A DNA stretch of 41,140 nucleotides from Nostocoides japonicum T1-X7 (lineage in GTDB: Bacteria; Actinomycetota; Actinomycetes; Actinomycetales; Dermatophilaceae), in the NCBI RefSeq assembly GCF_001046855.1, contig NZ_HF570958.1, forward strand, positions 919,217 to 960,356, in the 5' to 3' direction. Positions 1 to 7,278 of the stretch are shown piece by piece. The translations under genes and the position numbers were made by a program. The notes under the pieces are model-generated. The model was not told where the DNA came from, did no database searches, and saw only the letters and a program-made list of their open reading frames with translations. Positions within the stretch are counted from its first letter, which is position 1, and each line of letters opens with the position of its first letter.

Positions 1-914
1 CCTTCGTGCCCGTCGAGGCGACCGACGGCGGCGTCGAGCGGGTCTCGATCCGCGAGCCCGCTCCGGTCGGGCAGCACGTCCGCCGCCGCGCGGGCGACGT
101 GCAGCGCGGTCGCACCGTCCTCGCCGGTGACGGACGGGTCCTGTCGCCGGGCCGGGTCGCGCTCGCCGCGGCCTCCGGTGTGTGCGAGGTCGTCGTCGGC
201 GCTCGGCCCCGCGTCGCCGTCGTCTCGACCGGTGACGAGCTCGTGCCCGTCGGCCAGGTGCCGGGGGAGGGGCAGATCGTCGACAGCAACTCCCTCATGC
301 TCGCCCTCCTCGTCACGGCGGCCGGAGCCGAGGTCGCCGTGCGGACCTCCGCCCGCGACGACGAGGCGTCCGTCTCCGCCACCCTCGCCGAGGCCGGCGA
401 CACGGCCGATCTCGTCATCACGACCGGCGGGGTCTCGATGGGCGCCTACGACACCGTCAAGCAGGTGCTGTCGTCCTCGGGTGCCGGTCGGTTCTCCAAG
501 GTCGCCATGCGCCCGGGTATGCCGCAGGGCAGCGGTCGGGTCGGGTCCCGCGGCACTCCGGTCATCACCCTGCCGGGGAACCCGGTCAGCGCGCTCGTCT
601 CCTTCCACGTCTTCGTCCTGCCCGCTCTCGCGGCGCTCGGCGGCGCGTCCGTCGACGCGTCGCGATGGCCCGACCCGCTCGGCCGAGGCACGGAGGCGGT
701 CGCCGGCGAGGAGTGGCCGTCGGCAGCTCACAAGGTCGAGCTGACCAGGGTCCGCGTCGACGAGCGCCGGATCTGCCGGTCGGGAGGTCAGGGGTCGCAC
801 ATGCTCGGCGCGCTCGCCGAGGCGACGCATCTGGCCGTCGTCCCTGCTGAGGTCGAGCGCGTCCACGTCGGTGACGTCCTGCTCTGCCTGCCCCTCCTCG
901 GGACGGTCCCCTGA
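1..914 (+). CDS. moeA: Molybdopterin molybdenumtransferase MoeA / gephyrin-like Glp (5' truncated by window)
   Basis: This is the C-terminal 300 or so residues of a MoeA/gephyrin family protein; roughly the first 100 residues lie before the window. Visible family motifs are STGDEL, the TTGGVSMGAYD loop of the MoeA molybdopterin-binding domain and LPGNPVSA, followed by the small C-terminal beta domain. MoeA inserts molybdate into adenylated molybdopterin. The stop overlaps the moaC start (TGATG), so the two are translationally coupled. In Actinobacteria the copy linked to a rimJ-like gene and sepX/glpR is the one described as Glp, a divisome partner of the membrane receptor GlpR. That neighbourhood is present here, so a cell-division role besides or instead of cofactor synthesis is plausible. 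The catalytic-looking motifs are intact, so sequence alone does not separate the two roles. Confidence 0.93.
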   Translation, partial: FVPVEATDGGVERVSIREPAPVGQHVRRRAGDVQRGRTVLAGDGRVLSPGRVALAAASGVCEVVVGARPRVAVVSTGDELVPVGQVPGEGQIVDSNSLMLALLVTAAGAEVAVRTSARDDEASVSATLAEAGDTADLVITTGGVSMGAYDTVKQVLSSSGAGRFSKVAMRPGMPQGSGRVGSRGTPVITLPGNPVSALVSFHVFVLPALAALGGASVDASRWPDPLGRGTEAVAGEEWPSAAHKVELTRVRVDERRICRSGGQGSHMLGALAEATHLAVVPAEVERVHVGDVLLCLPLLGTVP

Positions 915-1474
915 TGTCCGCAGACCCCGGCACACCCTCCGACCCTGGCGGTCTGGCACCCGATCGGGGCCTGAGCACCACCTCGGACCCCGGCCCACCG
1001 CCCGGCGCCCCGCTGACCCACGTGCGGGCCGACGGGTCGGCGCACATGGTCGACGTGTCGGGCAAGGCGGTCACCGTCCGGGAGGCGAGCGCGGCCGGCC
1101 GGGTCCTCGTCTCCGAGACGGTCGTGGCCGCCCTCCGTGGCGACGGAGTGTCCAAGGGCGACGCCCTCGCGGTCGCGCGCGTGGCCGGCATACAGGCCGT
1201 CAAACGGACACCGGAGCTCATCCCGCTCGCCCATCCCATCGCCGTGCACGCCGTCGCCGTCGACCTCGCCGTCGCCGACGACGCCGTCGAGATCACGGCG
1301 ACGGCGCGGACCGCCGACCGGACGGGCATCGAGATGGAGGCGCTCACCGCGGTGAGCGTCGCGGCCCTGACCGTCGTCGACATGGTCAAGGCCGTCGACA
1401 AGCACACCCGCATCACCGACATCCGGGTCACCGCGAAGTCCGGCGGTCGCTCGGGGGACTGGCGCGAGACGTGA
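914..1474 (+). CDS. moaC: Cyclic pyranopterin monophosphate synthase MoaC
   Basis: MoaC acts with MoaA to convert GTP to cyclic pyranopterin monophosphate, the first committed step of molybdenum cofactor synthesis, in the cytosol. The 186-residue product carries MVDVSGKAVTVREA near residue 45, KRTPELIPLAHP near residue 97, and the C-terminal stretch TGIEMEALTAVSV followed by DMVKAVDK, which holds the conserved Asp and Lys of the active site. The first 35 or so residues are a Pro/Gly-rich extension not needed for the fold. The start is the ATG overlapping the moeA stop by one base. The 3' end overlaps mog as GTGA. Length otherwise fits the family. Confidence 0.95.
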   Translation: MSADPGTPSDPGGLAPDRGLSTTSDPGPPPGAPLTHVRADGSAHMVDVSGKAVTVREASAAGRVLVSETVVAALRGDGVSKGDALAVARVAGIQAVKRTPELIPLAHPIAVHAVAVDLAVADDAVEITATARTADRTGIEMEALTAVSVAALTVVDMVKAVDKHTRITDIRVTAKSGGRSGDWRET

Positions 1475-1965
1475 GCGCGGGCCCGCTCGACGGGGTCCGG
1501 GCCGTCGTCATCACGTGCTCGACCCGGGCCGCGGCCGGCATCTACCCCGACCGCGGAGGGCCGCTCATCGTCGAGTCGCTCCGCGCATGGGGGGCCGACG
1601 TCGAGGACCCGACCGTCGTGCCGGACGGCCCGGACGTTCCGCGGGCCCTGCGCTCGGCCCTCGTCAGCGGCGCCGACCTCGTCCTCACGACAGGGGGCAC
1701 GGGCCTGTCGCCGACGGACCGCACGCCGGAGGCGACGGCCCAGGTCGTGGAGCGCCAGGTGCCGGGGATCGCCGAGGCGATCCGCGCGGCCGGGGTCGCC
1801 AAGGGCGTTCCGACCGCGATGCTCTCGCGAGGCCTCGCCGGCGTCACCGGGACCGCGCTCGTCGTCAACCTGCCCGGCTCCTCCGGCGGGGTCCGCGACA
1901 CCCTCGAGGTTCTCGGCCCCGTCCTCGGCCATGCCCTCTCCCAGCTCCGGGGCGGCGACCATTGA
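1471..1965 (+). CDS. mog: Molybdopterin adenylyltransferase, MogA/MoaB family
   Basis: This 164-residue MogA/MoaB-family protein would adenylylate molybdopterin before molybdate insertion by MoeA. It has the family pattern: a beta strand AVVITCSTRAAAGIYPDRGG, the nucleotide/pterin loop TTGGTGLSPTDRTPEAT near residues 75-90, and the C-terminal LPGSSGGVRDTLE followed by a helix. The start is the GTG inside the moaC stop (GTGA overlap). The same frame stays open upstream across moaC, but that part has no MoaC or MogA similarity and is a shadow. It completes a moeA-moaC-mog operon, so all three gene products would be made together. Confidence 0.92.
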   Translation: MSAGPLDGVRAVVITCSTRAAAGIYPDRGGPLIVESLRAWGADVEDPTVVPDGPDVPRALRSALVSGADLVLTTGGTGLSPTDRTPEATAQVVERQVPGIAEAIRAAGVAKGVPTAMLSRGLAGVTGTALVVNLPGSSGGVRDTLEVLGPVLGHALSQLRGGDH

Positions 1966-1975
1966 TGCAGGGGCG

Positions 1976-2668
1976 ATGCGGTATGCCGACGCCACCGTCG
2001 AGGTCCGCCCGACCACCGGCGACGGGCCGGGCCCGGTGATCTTCCACCGGCGTCAGACCGTCGGATGGCCGGTGCGGCTCGAGGCCACCTCACCGGCGGG
2101 CGACCGCGTCGTCCTGCGGCCGCTCACCGCCGAGGACGAACCGGCATACCTCACCCTCCGGCGCGAGAACGCCGCGTGGCTCGCCCCCTGGGACGCGACC
2201 CAGCCGAATCCCGCCGAGCCGGGACGCACCTACACCCAGATGCTGCGGACCGTCGACGAGGAGGCCGACGCCGGGCGGGCCCTGCCCTTCGGCATCGAGG
2301 TCGGCGGGTCACTCGCCGGGCAGGTCAACCTCAGCAACATCGTCATGGGCTCCTTCCGGAGCTGCAACGCCGGGTACTGGATCGCCCGGGCGGTCGCGGG
2401 ACGTGGGGTCATGCCGACAGCGCTCGCGGCGGCCGCCGACCATGCCTTCTTCACCGTCGGCCTCCACCGCCTCGAGGTGAACATCCGGCCCGAGAACGCC
2501 GCCAGCCTCGCCGTCGTCCGCAAGCTCGGACTGCGCGACGAGGGGATTCGTGAGCGCTACCTCCACATCGCCGGCTCCTGGTGCGACCACCGGTCGTTCG
2601 CCGTGACCGTCGAGGAGCTCGACGGCGGCCGGCTCGCAGACCGGTTGACGGCGCCGAACACCCCCTGA
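1976..2668 (+). CDS. rimJ: GNAT N-acetyltransferase, RimJ/RimL type
   Basis: A GNAT-fold acetyltransferase of about 230 residues. The RimJ-like segments are VVLRPLTAEDEPAYLTLRREN, PFGIEVGGSLAGQVNLSNI, a CoA-binding stretch GYWIARAVAGRGVMPTAL, and the hallmark HRLEVNIRPENAASLAVVRKLGL. Family members acetylate N-terminal residues of proteins (RimJ on ribosomal S5) or other amines; the substrate here is not known. Its position after moeA-moaC-mog matches the conserved actinobacterial order. I chose ATG 1976, just past the end of mog. An earlier ATG at 1931 would overlap mog by 35 bp, and similarity to the family only begins around residue 30. Confidence 0.88.
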   Translation: MRYADATVEVRPTTGDGPGPVIFHRRQTVGWPVRLEATSPAGDRVVLRPLTAEDEPAYLTLRRENAAWLAPWDATQPNPAEPGRTYTQMLRTVDEEADAGRALPFGIEVGGSLAGQVNLSNIVMGSFRSCNAGYWIARAVAGRGVMPTALAAAADHAFFTVGLHRLEVNIRPENAASLAVVRKLGLRDEGIRERYLHIAGSWCDHRSFAVTVEELDGGRLADRLTAPNTP

Positions 2669-2692
2669 GTCGGCACCCCTGAGCCGGACGTC

Positions 2693-3207
2693 TCAGACGC
2701 TGAGGCGCTTGTGCTGCACGAGACGGCGCACTCCGTCGCGTGTCGAGCGGCCTCGGGCGGGACGCAGGGCGCCCTCCAGCCGTGCCCTGACGGCGGCCTT
2801 GTCGAGGCTCGTCCCGATCGCGACGAGCCCGGGCTCGACGCCCTCCGGCCCGGTGGCGATGTGCACCTGACGACCGACGACGTTGACGACGTAGGGCCGC
2901 GCTCCTCGTCCCGCATCGACGGCGACGACGCCCTTGATCCGGTACGCCGACGGCGGCGGGTCCTCGAGGAGGTCGACGAGCGCCGCCGCGTCGACGGGTC
3001 CCGCCGCTCGCACGGTCACGGAGTCCGCGTGGACGTGCCCGCCCTGCCCGCCCTGCTCGGCCTGTCCGGTATGCATCCGATCCGAGCGCCCGGTGCACGG
3101 AGCAGGTGGTTGAGCACGGTCGTCTTGCCGGCGCCGAGGAACCCCGACAGAACGATGACCGGCACCTGGGCGGGCGTCGACCGCGGCGCGCGGGGGCGAG
3201 CGGTCAC
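2693..3207 (-). pseudogene. CobW/COG0523 GTPase metallochaperone, internally deleted and frameshifted
   Basis: The N-terminal piece (GTG at 3207) starts well: PVIVLSGFLGAGKTTVLNHL is the CobW/COG0523 strand and P-loop. About 30 residues in, near 3080-3090, the sequence jumps out of frame into a His-containing linker (MHTGQAEQGGQGGHVHAD) and then a recognisable CobW C-terminal domain (AYRIKGVVAVD, then VVNVVGRQVHI) ending at 2693. Intact COG0523 proteins run 300-400 residues; the middle of the GTPase domain, including the CxCC metal motif, is absent here and the halves are in different frames. It sits 4 nt after rpmF as the last gene of the Zur-type operon, where COG0523 proteins serve as zinc-delivery chaperones during zinc starvation. 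It cannot work as encoded. Confidence 0.85.
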
Positions 3208-3211
3208 GGCC

Positions 3212-3373
3212 TCAGATCAGGCCGCGCCGGACAGCGGTCGCGAGGCGCGCGGGCACGTGGACCGTCTCGCCGGACGGGCTGCGCACGGGGACGAGCTCCG
3301 GCGCGGACGCCGTCCACTGCGCCCGGCGGCGGCGGGTCCGGCTCCGGGAGAGCTTGCGCTTGGGGACCGCCAT
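3212..3373 (-). CDS. rpmF: 50S ribosomal protein bL32, zinc-independent form
   Basis: The 53-residue product begins [20 protein letters not shown], the diagnostic bL32 N-terminus. It contains no cysteine, unlike the zinc-ribbon form of bL32, so it is the C-minus paralogue typically made under zinc limitation to free zinc from ribosomes. The ATG overlaps by one base the stop of the correct rpmJ frame (TGATG), which is the normal coupled arrangement and confirms the start. It is the fifth gene of the operon beginning with rpmB. Confidence 0.93.
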   Translation of the reverse strand: MAVPKRKLSRSRTRRRRAQWTASAPELVPVRSPSGETVHVPARLATAVRRGLI

Positions 3374-3496
3374 CAGCCCTGCCGTCCCTTCCAGCGCGGA
3401 TTCTGCTTGTTGATGACGAACGTCCTGCCCCGGGCGCCGCACGACGATCGAGCCCGGCTTGTCCTTGAGCGAGCGCAGCGAGGCGCGGACCTTCAT
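3373..3496 (-). pseudogene. rpmJ: 50S ribosomal protein bL36 (C-minus form) with a +1 frameshift
   Basis: From ATG 3496 the frame reads [21 protein letters not shown], the start of a B-type bL36. It then goes wrong in a run of C and G at 3428-3434. One frame over, the DNA continues [18 protein letters not shown] and a stop that overlaps the rpmF ATG. The segment is 124 nt, one more than 41 codons, so a single extra base in the CCCGGGG run explains it. As read, the frame runs past the stop into rpmF. This is either a real inactivating insertion or a homopolymer error. The start overlaps the rpmE2 stop (ATGA). Confidence 0.85.
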
Positions 3497-3780
3497 CGCG
3501 TCCCGCCGTTCCGTCGGCCGTAGCGGCGGTTGAACTTCTCCACGCGACCGGCCGTGTCGACGACTCGCGCCGTGCCGGTGTAGAAGGGGTGGCTCGCCGA
3601 GGAGATCTCCACGTCGACGACGGGGTACGTCCTGCCGTCGGTCCACACGACGGTCCTCTCGGGACGTCCCGGGCCGCCCGCAGCCCTGCCGGCGAGCGTC
3701 GATCGGGTGAGGAAGGCGAATCCCGCTGAGGCGTCGCGGAACACGACCGGGCCGTATGCGGGATGGATGTCCTGCTTCAT
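3493..3780 (-). CDS. rpmE2: 50S ribosomal protein bL31 type B (zinc-independent)
   Basis: The 95-residue bL31B begins [20 protein letters not shown], with [27 protein letters not shown] toward the C-terminus. It lacks the CxxC pair of zinc-binding bL31, so it is the paralogue that replaces bL31 when zinc is scarce. A strong Shine-Dalgarno (AGGAGGAGAC directly before ATG) supports the start. It lies 42 nt after the damaged rpsN and overlaps rpmJ by 4 nt. A Lys/Arg-poor Gly/Arg insertion around residues 31-42 makes it slightly long for the family, but the frame is clean. Confidence 0.94.
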   Translation of the reverse strand: MKQDIHPAYGPVVFRDASAGFAFLTRSTLAGRAAGGPGRPERTVVWTDGRTYPVVDVEISSASHPFYTGTARVVDTAGRVEKFNRRYGRRNGGTR

Positions 3781-3822
3781 GTCTCCTCCTGGAGATGGGG
3801 TGGCGACGGAGGATGCCGGTCA

Positions 3823-4124
3823 CTAGCTCGACTTCGTGACACCGGGGAGCTCGCCCCGGTGCGCCATCTCGCGCAGCCGGATACGACTGAGCCCGAACGC
3901 GCCGAGGTAGCCGCGTGGGCGTCCGTCGACGACGTCGCGGTTGCGCAGCCGGGTCCGGCTGGCGTCGCGAGGCTGGCGCTGCAGCTCGACGACCGCGGCC
4001 CGCCTGGCCTCCGGGGTCGAGCGCGGCGAGGCGATCACCCGCTTGAGCTCCGCGCGCCGTGCGGCGTAGCGCTCGACACGGCGCGCCGCTGTTCGTTGCG
4101 CACGATCTTCGACGTCTTCGCCAT
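3823..4124 (-). pseudogene. rpsN: 30S ribosomal protein uS14 (zinc-independent) with a -1 frameshift
   Basis: ATG 4124 gives [16 protein letters not shown], the start of the long, zinc-free uS14. The frame then fails near 4074-4077, where the expected GTG-GTC reads GTGTC, and it terminates at 4035. One base over, the protein resumes [18 protein letters not shown] and runs cleanly to the stop at 3823, including the terminal [16 protein letters not shown] signature. The total length is 302 nt, one short of 303. Its ATG overlaps the rpmB stop (TGATG). A single missing G accounts for everything: a genuine mutation or a sequencing deletion. Confidence 0.87.
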
Positions 4125-4360
4125 CAGAGCCGCTCCCCTCGAGCGAGCAGCTCCGCCACGACGACGTCGATCCCGCGCTTGTCGATGGTCCTCATCCCCT
4201 TGGTGGACACCGTGAGCCGGACGTGCCGGCCGAGCGAGGGCACCCAGTACCTCTTGCGTTGGATGTTGGGATCGAACCGACGCCTGGTGCGCCTGTGCGA
4301 GTGCGAGATCGCGTTGCCGAACCCGGGACGCTTGCCCGTGACCTGGCAGACGGCGGACAT
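4124..4360 (-). CDS. rpmB: 50S ribosomal protein bL28 (C-minus paralogue)
   Basis: The 78-residue bL28 reads [20 protein letters not shown], then [20 protein letters not shown], and ends in a helix [12 protein letters not shown]. It retains one Cys near the start but not the paired CxxC motifs of the zinc form. It is the first gene of the operon. The start at 4360 has GAAGGAG upstream. The frame stays open about 50 nt further, but that would run through the Zur-type palindrome, so it is rejected. Expression is expected only when Zur is free of zinc. Confidence 0.93.
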   Translation of the reverse strand: MSAVCQVTGKRPGFGNAISHSHRRTRRRFDPNIQRKRYWVPSLGRHVRLTVSTKGMRTIDKRGIDVVVAELLARGERL

Positions 4361-4399
4361 GCCTTCTCCTTCCGAGGGACTGGTCGAGCAACCATAGCT

Positions 4400-4415
4400 A
4401 ATGATAATCATTATC
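4400..4415. promoter_or_regulatory. Zur-type operator
   Basis: The sequence AATGATAATCATTATC contains two overlapping inverted repeats: AATGAT-A-ATCATT and GATAAT-C-ATTATC. This AT-rich palindrome stands out sharply in the GC-rich context and matches the general form of actinobacterial Zur boxes. It lies 40 nt upstream of rpmB, over the expected promoter of the zinc-independent ribosomal protein operon. The divergent gene sepX starts 145 bp away, probably too far to share control. Confidence 0.85.
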
Positions 4416-4547
4416 GAGAATCGATGCTCGTTCGGGGATGTCGAGAGGGCCGGTCGGGCCCTCCCGGAGGGTCCCTGAATCGGGCGCCACAGCAGTCACT
4501 TTGACGACACGCCGCACCACGTGTGCGTGATGCGCAACGCACCCGTC

Positions 4548-4553
4548 TACCGT
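4548..4553 (+). promoter_or_regulatory. Probable -10 of a leaderless sepX promoter
   Basis: The hexamer TACCGT (TANNNT form) ends 6 nt before the GTG at 4560, and there is no Shine-Dalgarno in between. This is the usual geometry of an actinobacterial leaderless transcript and supports GTG 4560 as the sepX start. The same arrangement (TAGCCT, 6 nt, GTG) precedes the TetR gene at 31198. Confidence 0.5.
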
Positions 4554-4559
4554 CGACAC

Positions 4560-5552
4560 GTGTCCCCGAGCGGCCTGATCTTTCTTGTCATCGTCGGGGT
4601 CTGGGCTGCCTACTTCACGCAGTACTGGATCCGCCGGCGCGAGCACCTGTCGACCGCCCGCTCGATGGACCGATTCTCCGAGTCGATGCGGGTCCTGGCC
4701 CGCCGCGCCCCGCGCTCCGAGTCCTCTGCCGCGTCGTCGACGTATGCCATGTCGTCCGCGCGTCCGCGGATCCTCGTCACGAGGGCGGATGAGATGGCGG
4801 CCGCGACCCCGGCGCCCCGGGGCGACGAGATGGCTTCGGAGAGCGTCGGATCCGGCGGCTCGGCACCGACCTCGGACGACCCGCGAGGCAGCCGCGGATC
4901 GTCCTCGCCCGCCTTCGACCGCCGCCCCGTCATGGCGGACCGGGCGCCTCGTAGACGGTCCCCGCGACCCGTGCGTGCCGCCCTCGGCCTCCTCCTGCTG
5001 GCCTCTGTCGTCGCCGCGTTCCTCATCGCGGCCCTCGTCCCCTTCACGACCTTCCTGTGGTGGGCGCCGGTCGTCGCACTCCTGCCCGGGGTCGGTGCAC
5101 TCGTCGGTCTGCGTGCCCTCACCCGCGTCGACCGCCGCCGGGTGAAGGCCTCTCGCGTCGCCCGGCCCGCCACGTCGAGGTCCGGTGTCGACCGGGGCGG
5201 CCTCGCCCGCGACCTTGCTGACCACGACGAGCCGCTCGGCGACCAGCTGCCCGAGCGAACCGGCGACGAGACCGCCGCCGACGACGACCCGCGGTCGGAG
5301 GTCTACGACGGAGACCCCGAGCCGGTTCCCCACACGCCCGCGCCCGGCCAGTTCGTCGACGAGGACGACATCCCGCTGACCTGGGACCCCCGGCCGGTGC
5401 CCCCGCCGACCTACACGATGAAGGCCAGGGTCGAGCGCCCGCAGCCGTCCACGGTGACACCCGAACCGGTCGCCGCGGTCCCGGCGGACGACGACATCCC
5501 CGACGACGTTCCGGTCGAGCTGGCCTCCCGTCGGCGCGCCGCGGGCGCCTGA
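4560..5552 (+). CDS. sepX: Divisome membrane protein SepX/GlpR family
   Basis: The N-terminus reads MSPSGLIFLVIVGVWAAYFT followed by QYWIRRREH and a SMDRFSESMRVLARR helix. This single membrane span plus basic juxtamembrane helix is characteristic of the SepX (Streptomyces) / GlpR (Corynebacterium) family. A long low-complexity linker follows, then two predicted membrane segments (about residues 140-190, LGLLLLASVVAAFLIAALV and WWAPVVALLPGVGALVGL), and an acidic, Pro-rich tail. SepX is needed for stable FtsZ assembly at septa, and GlpR binds the gephyrin-like Glp. Here the Glp/MoeA gene lies 3.6 kb upstream in the same orientation, with the ribosomal operon in between on the other strand. Start chosen at GTG 4560 from homology and the leaderless promoter. 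Confidence 0.85.
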   Translation: MSPSGLIFLVIVGVWAAYFTQYWIRRREHLSTARSMDRFSESMRVLARRAPRSESSAASSTYAMSSARPRILVTRADEMAAATPAPRGDEMASESVGSGGSAPTSDDPRGSRGSSSPAFDRRPVMADRAPRRRSPRPVRAALGLLLLASVVAAFLIAALVPFTTFLWWAPVVALLPGVGALVGLRALTRVDRRRVKASRVARPATSRSGVDRGGLARDLADHDEPLGDQLPERTGDETAADDDPRSEVYDGDPEPVPHTPAPGQFVDEDDIPLTWDPRPVPPPTYTMKARVERPQPSTVTPEPVAAVPADDDIPDDVPVELASRRRAAGA

Positions 5553-5733
5553 GCGACCCGGCAGCCGGCGCCTGAGCACCGCCCTCGTCGACCGTCACGG
5601 GCGCCCCGACGGCGGGATGCTGAACCCGCGTGACCTCGACCCCGCGCGAGCCCGGGCAGCGGGGAACCCGACAGCACGGGAGTCCCGGGGCCTCGCATAC
5701 AGGAGGTCCGGCATACGAGGCGGATGAGAGCTC

Positions 5734-5762
5734 TCTCATCGTCGTCTCACGGTGATCTCATC
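5734..5762 (+). promoter_or_regulatory. Three 11-bp-phased direct repeats, candidate response-regulator site
   Basis: TCTCATC at 5734, TCTCACG at 5745 and TCTCATC at 5756 are spaced exactly 11 nt apart, the one-turn phasing bound by dimers of OmpR/PhoB-type regulators. The first repeat is also half of an inverted repeat GATGAGAG-CT-CTCTCATC (5723-5740). The array lies 45 nt before the first gene of an operon that itself encodes an OmpR-type regulator, so autoregulation is the simplest reading. Confidence 0.65.
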
Positions 5763-5806
5763 CGGTGACCGGACGGTGGAGCCGTCCCCGACCGGAAGGA
5801 ACCACC

Positions 5807-6475
5807 ATGACCGCCGCGATCGCCGTCGCGACCGATGTCGTCGCCATCGGCGTCCTCACCTTCGGCCTCTACCACCGCCGCCACGGACGGCGTGACCTGC
5901 TCCTCGCCTTCGTCGCGCTCAACACCGGTGTCCTCGCCGTCACCCTCGCGCTCTCTTCGGCCGGTGCCGGCCTCGGGCTCGGCCTCGGGCTCTTCGGCAT
6001 CCTGTCGATCATCCGGCTGCGGTCGGACCAGATCGCCCAGGAGGAGATCGCCTACTACTTCACGGCTCTCGCGCTCGGGCTCCTCGCCGGCCTCCATCCC
6101 GACCCCGCCTGGGTGAGCCCGGCGCTGGCCGCCGGGATCGTCCTCACGATCGCCCTCGTCGACGCTCCCTGGATGCTCCGGTCCTCCCGCCGGATCGTCC
6201 TCACCCTCGACGCCGCCTACCCCGACGACCGCACGGCCAGGGCCGCCGTCGAGCGGCTCGTCGGCGGGCGGGTCCGTCAGCTCGTCGTCCTCGAGGCCGA
6301 CCTCGTCCGCGACGTCACCGTCGTCGACGTCCGCTACGTGCGCGGCGCGGGGGCGCCGGCGGAGCCCCGTCCGGCGGAGCCCCGTCCGGCGGAGCCCCGT
6401 CCGGCGGTGTCGCTCGACGCGGAGCGGACCGTGGAGCCGGTTCGGAGGGCCGAGCCGGCGCTCTCGGGGCGGTGA
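5807..6475 (+). CDS. DUF4956 multi-pass membrane protein
   Basis: The 222-residue protein has about four membrane segments in its first 130 residues and the DUF4956 signature SIIRLRSDQIAQEEIAYYFT followed by ALALGLLAGL. The soluble C-terminal part has a ferredoxin-like pattern and ends in a Pro/Glu repeat tail. DUF4956 proteins are commonly encoded beside VTC-domain polyphosphate polymerases, as here, and are thought to supply the membrane component; the biochemical role is not established. GGAAGGA before ATG 5807 supports the start. It is the first gene of the DUF4956-VTC-anchor-kinase-regulator operon, with 4-nt overlap to the next gene. Confidence 0.88.
   Translation: MTAAIAVATDVVAIGVLTFGLYHRRHGRRDLLLAFVALNTGVLAVTLALSSAGAGLGLGLGLFGILSIIRLRSDQIAQEEIAYYFTALALGLLAGLHPDPAWVSPALAAGIVLTIALVDAPWMLRSSRRIVLTLDAAYPDDRTARAAVERLVGGRVRQLVVLEADLVRDVTVVDVRYVRGAGAPAEPRPAEPRPAEPRPAVSLDAERTVEPVRRAEPALSGR
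6356..6400 (+). repeat. Three perfect 15-bp tandem repeats inside a coding region
   Basis: The unit CCGGCGGAGCCCCGT occurs three times without change (6356-6370, 6371-6385, 6386-6400) and encodes repeated PAEPR in the tail of the DUF4956 protein. The repeats keep the frame, so copy-number change would lengthen or shorten the tail by five residues at a time. Confidence 0.9.
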
Positions 6476-7278
6476 TCCCGATGACCGACCCCGCCGTCGC
6501 CGCTGCTCTCGACCTCGCGGAGCGGGCCGGCCCGACGAGCCTCGCCGAGGTCTTCGACGCCGCAGCCCTCCAGGAGAGAGTGGACCGCAAGTACCTCGTC
6601 CGCTCCGCTGACCTCACGACCCTGCTCGGGCCTGTGCTCACCGGATCCCGCTGCCTCGAGATCGAGGGGGTGCGTCAGTTCCGCTACGAGAGCGTCTATT
6701 TCGACACGGCGGACCTGCGGTGCTATCGCGACCATGTGCAGGGCCGCCGGATCCGCGCCAAGGTCCGCACGCGGACGTATGCCGACTCCGGCGAGTGCGT
6801 TCTCGAGGTCAAGCGAAGCGGCAGCCGGGATCTCACCCTCAAGGATCGGATGCCGTGGGACGCCGTCCGCGCCGACGTCATCGGCCCCGAGGGTGAGGCC
6901 TTCGTCGCCGAACGGGTGCCGTTCGTCGCGGGTCCGTGGCGGCCGGCGGCGGCGACGAGCTATCTGCGCTGCACCTTCCTCGTGGGCCGGCAGGAGCGGA
7001 CGACGGTCGACGCGGGTCTTCGCTTCTCCCGGGGCGAGCGGGTCGTGAGGGCGCGACCCGCGTGGACGCTCGTCGAGTCGAAGACGGCCGGTCCGCGGGG
7101 TGCGGTCGACCGGGCCCTCGCCGCGGGTGGCTACCGGCCGGTCTCGGCGAGCAAGTACTGCCTCGCCGTGGCGCTCCTCGAGCCGTCGGTCCGCAGCAAC
7201 CCGTGGCACCGGATCATGCGCCGACAGTTCGGCTGGCGCCCCACGCCCGGGGTGGGCCGGGCGGGGTGGGCGGCATGA
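6472..7278 (+). CDS. VTC-domain polyphosphate polymerase-like protein
   Basis: The VTC domain fold synthesises or binds polyphosphate in a basic tunnel. Visible landmarks are ERVDRKYLVRSADL near residue 40, ESVYFDTADL near 70, the basic strand RRIRAKVRTRTY near 93, the metal/phosphate strand CVLEVKRSG near 110, and the C-terminal VESKT and SASKYCLA. These correspond to the Arg/Lys and Glu residues lining the tunnel of yeast Vtc4. The length (about 265 residues) fits a stand-alone bacterial VTC domain. GTG 6472 overlaps the previous stop (GTGA); ATG 6481 is an equally possible start. Together with the DUF4956 protein it suggests regulated polyphosphate production at the membrane. Confidence 0.87.
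   Translation: MIPMTDPAVAAALDLAERAGPTSLAEVFDAAALQERVDRKYLVRSADLTTLLGPVLTGSRCLEIEGVRQFRYESVYFDTADLRCYRDHVQGRRIRAKVRTRTYADSGECVLEVKRSGSRDLTLKDRMPWDAVRADVIGPEGEAFVAERVPFVAGPWRPAAATSYLRCTFLVGRQERTTVDAGLRFSRGERVVRARPAWTLVESKTAGPRGAVDRALAAGGYRPVSASKYCLAVALLEPSVRSNPWHRIMRRQFGWRPTPGVGRAGWAA

Noticed and set aside
586..2016. A 476-codon minus-strand frame opposite moeA-moaC-mog
   Set aside because: Low-complexity Arg/Ala/Gly translation antisense to three genes with clear family motifs.
2711..3523. Plus-strand 270-codon frame opposite cobW, rpmF and rpmJ
   Set aside because: Antisense to recognisable ribosomal protein genes, without motifs of its own.
4361..4411. Longer bL28 start upstream of 4360
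   Set aside because: The extension would translate the Zur-type palindrome and adds residues not found in the family.
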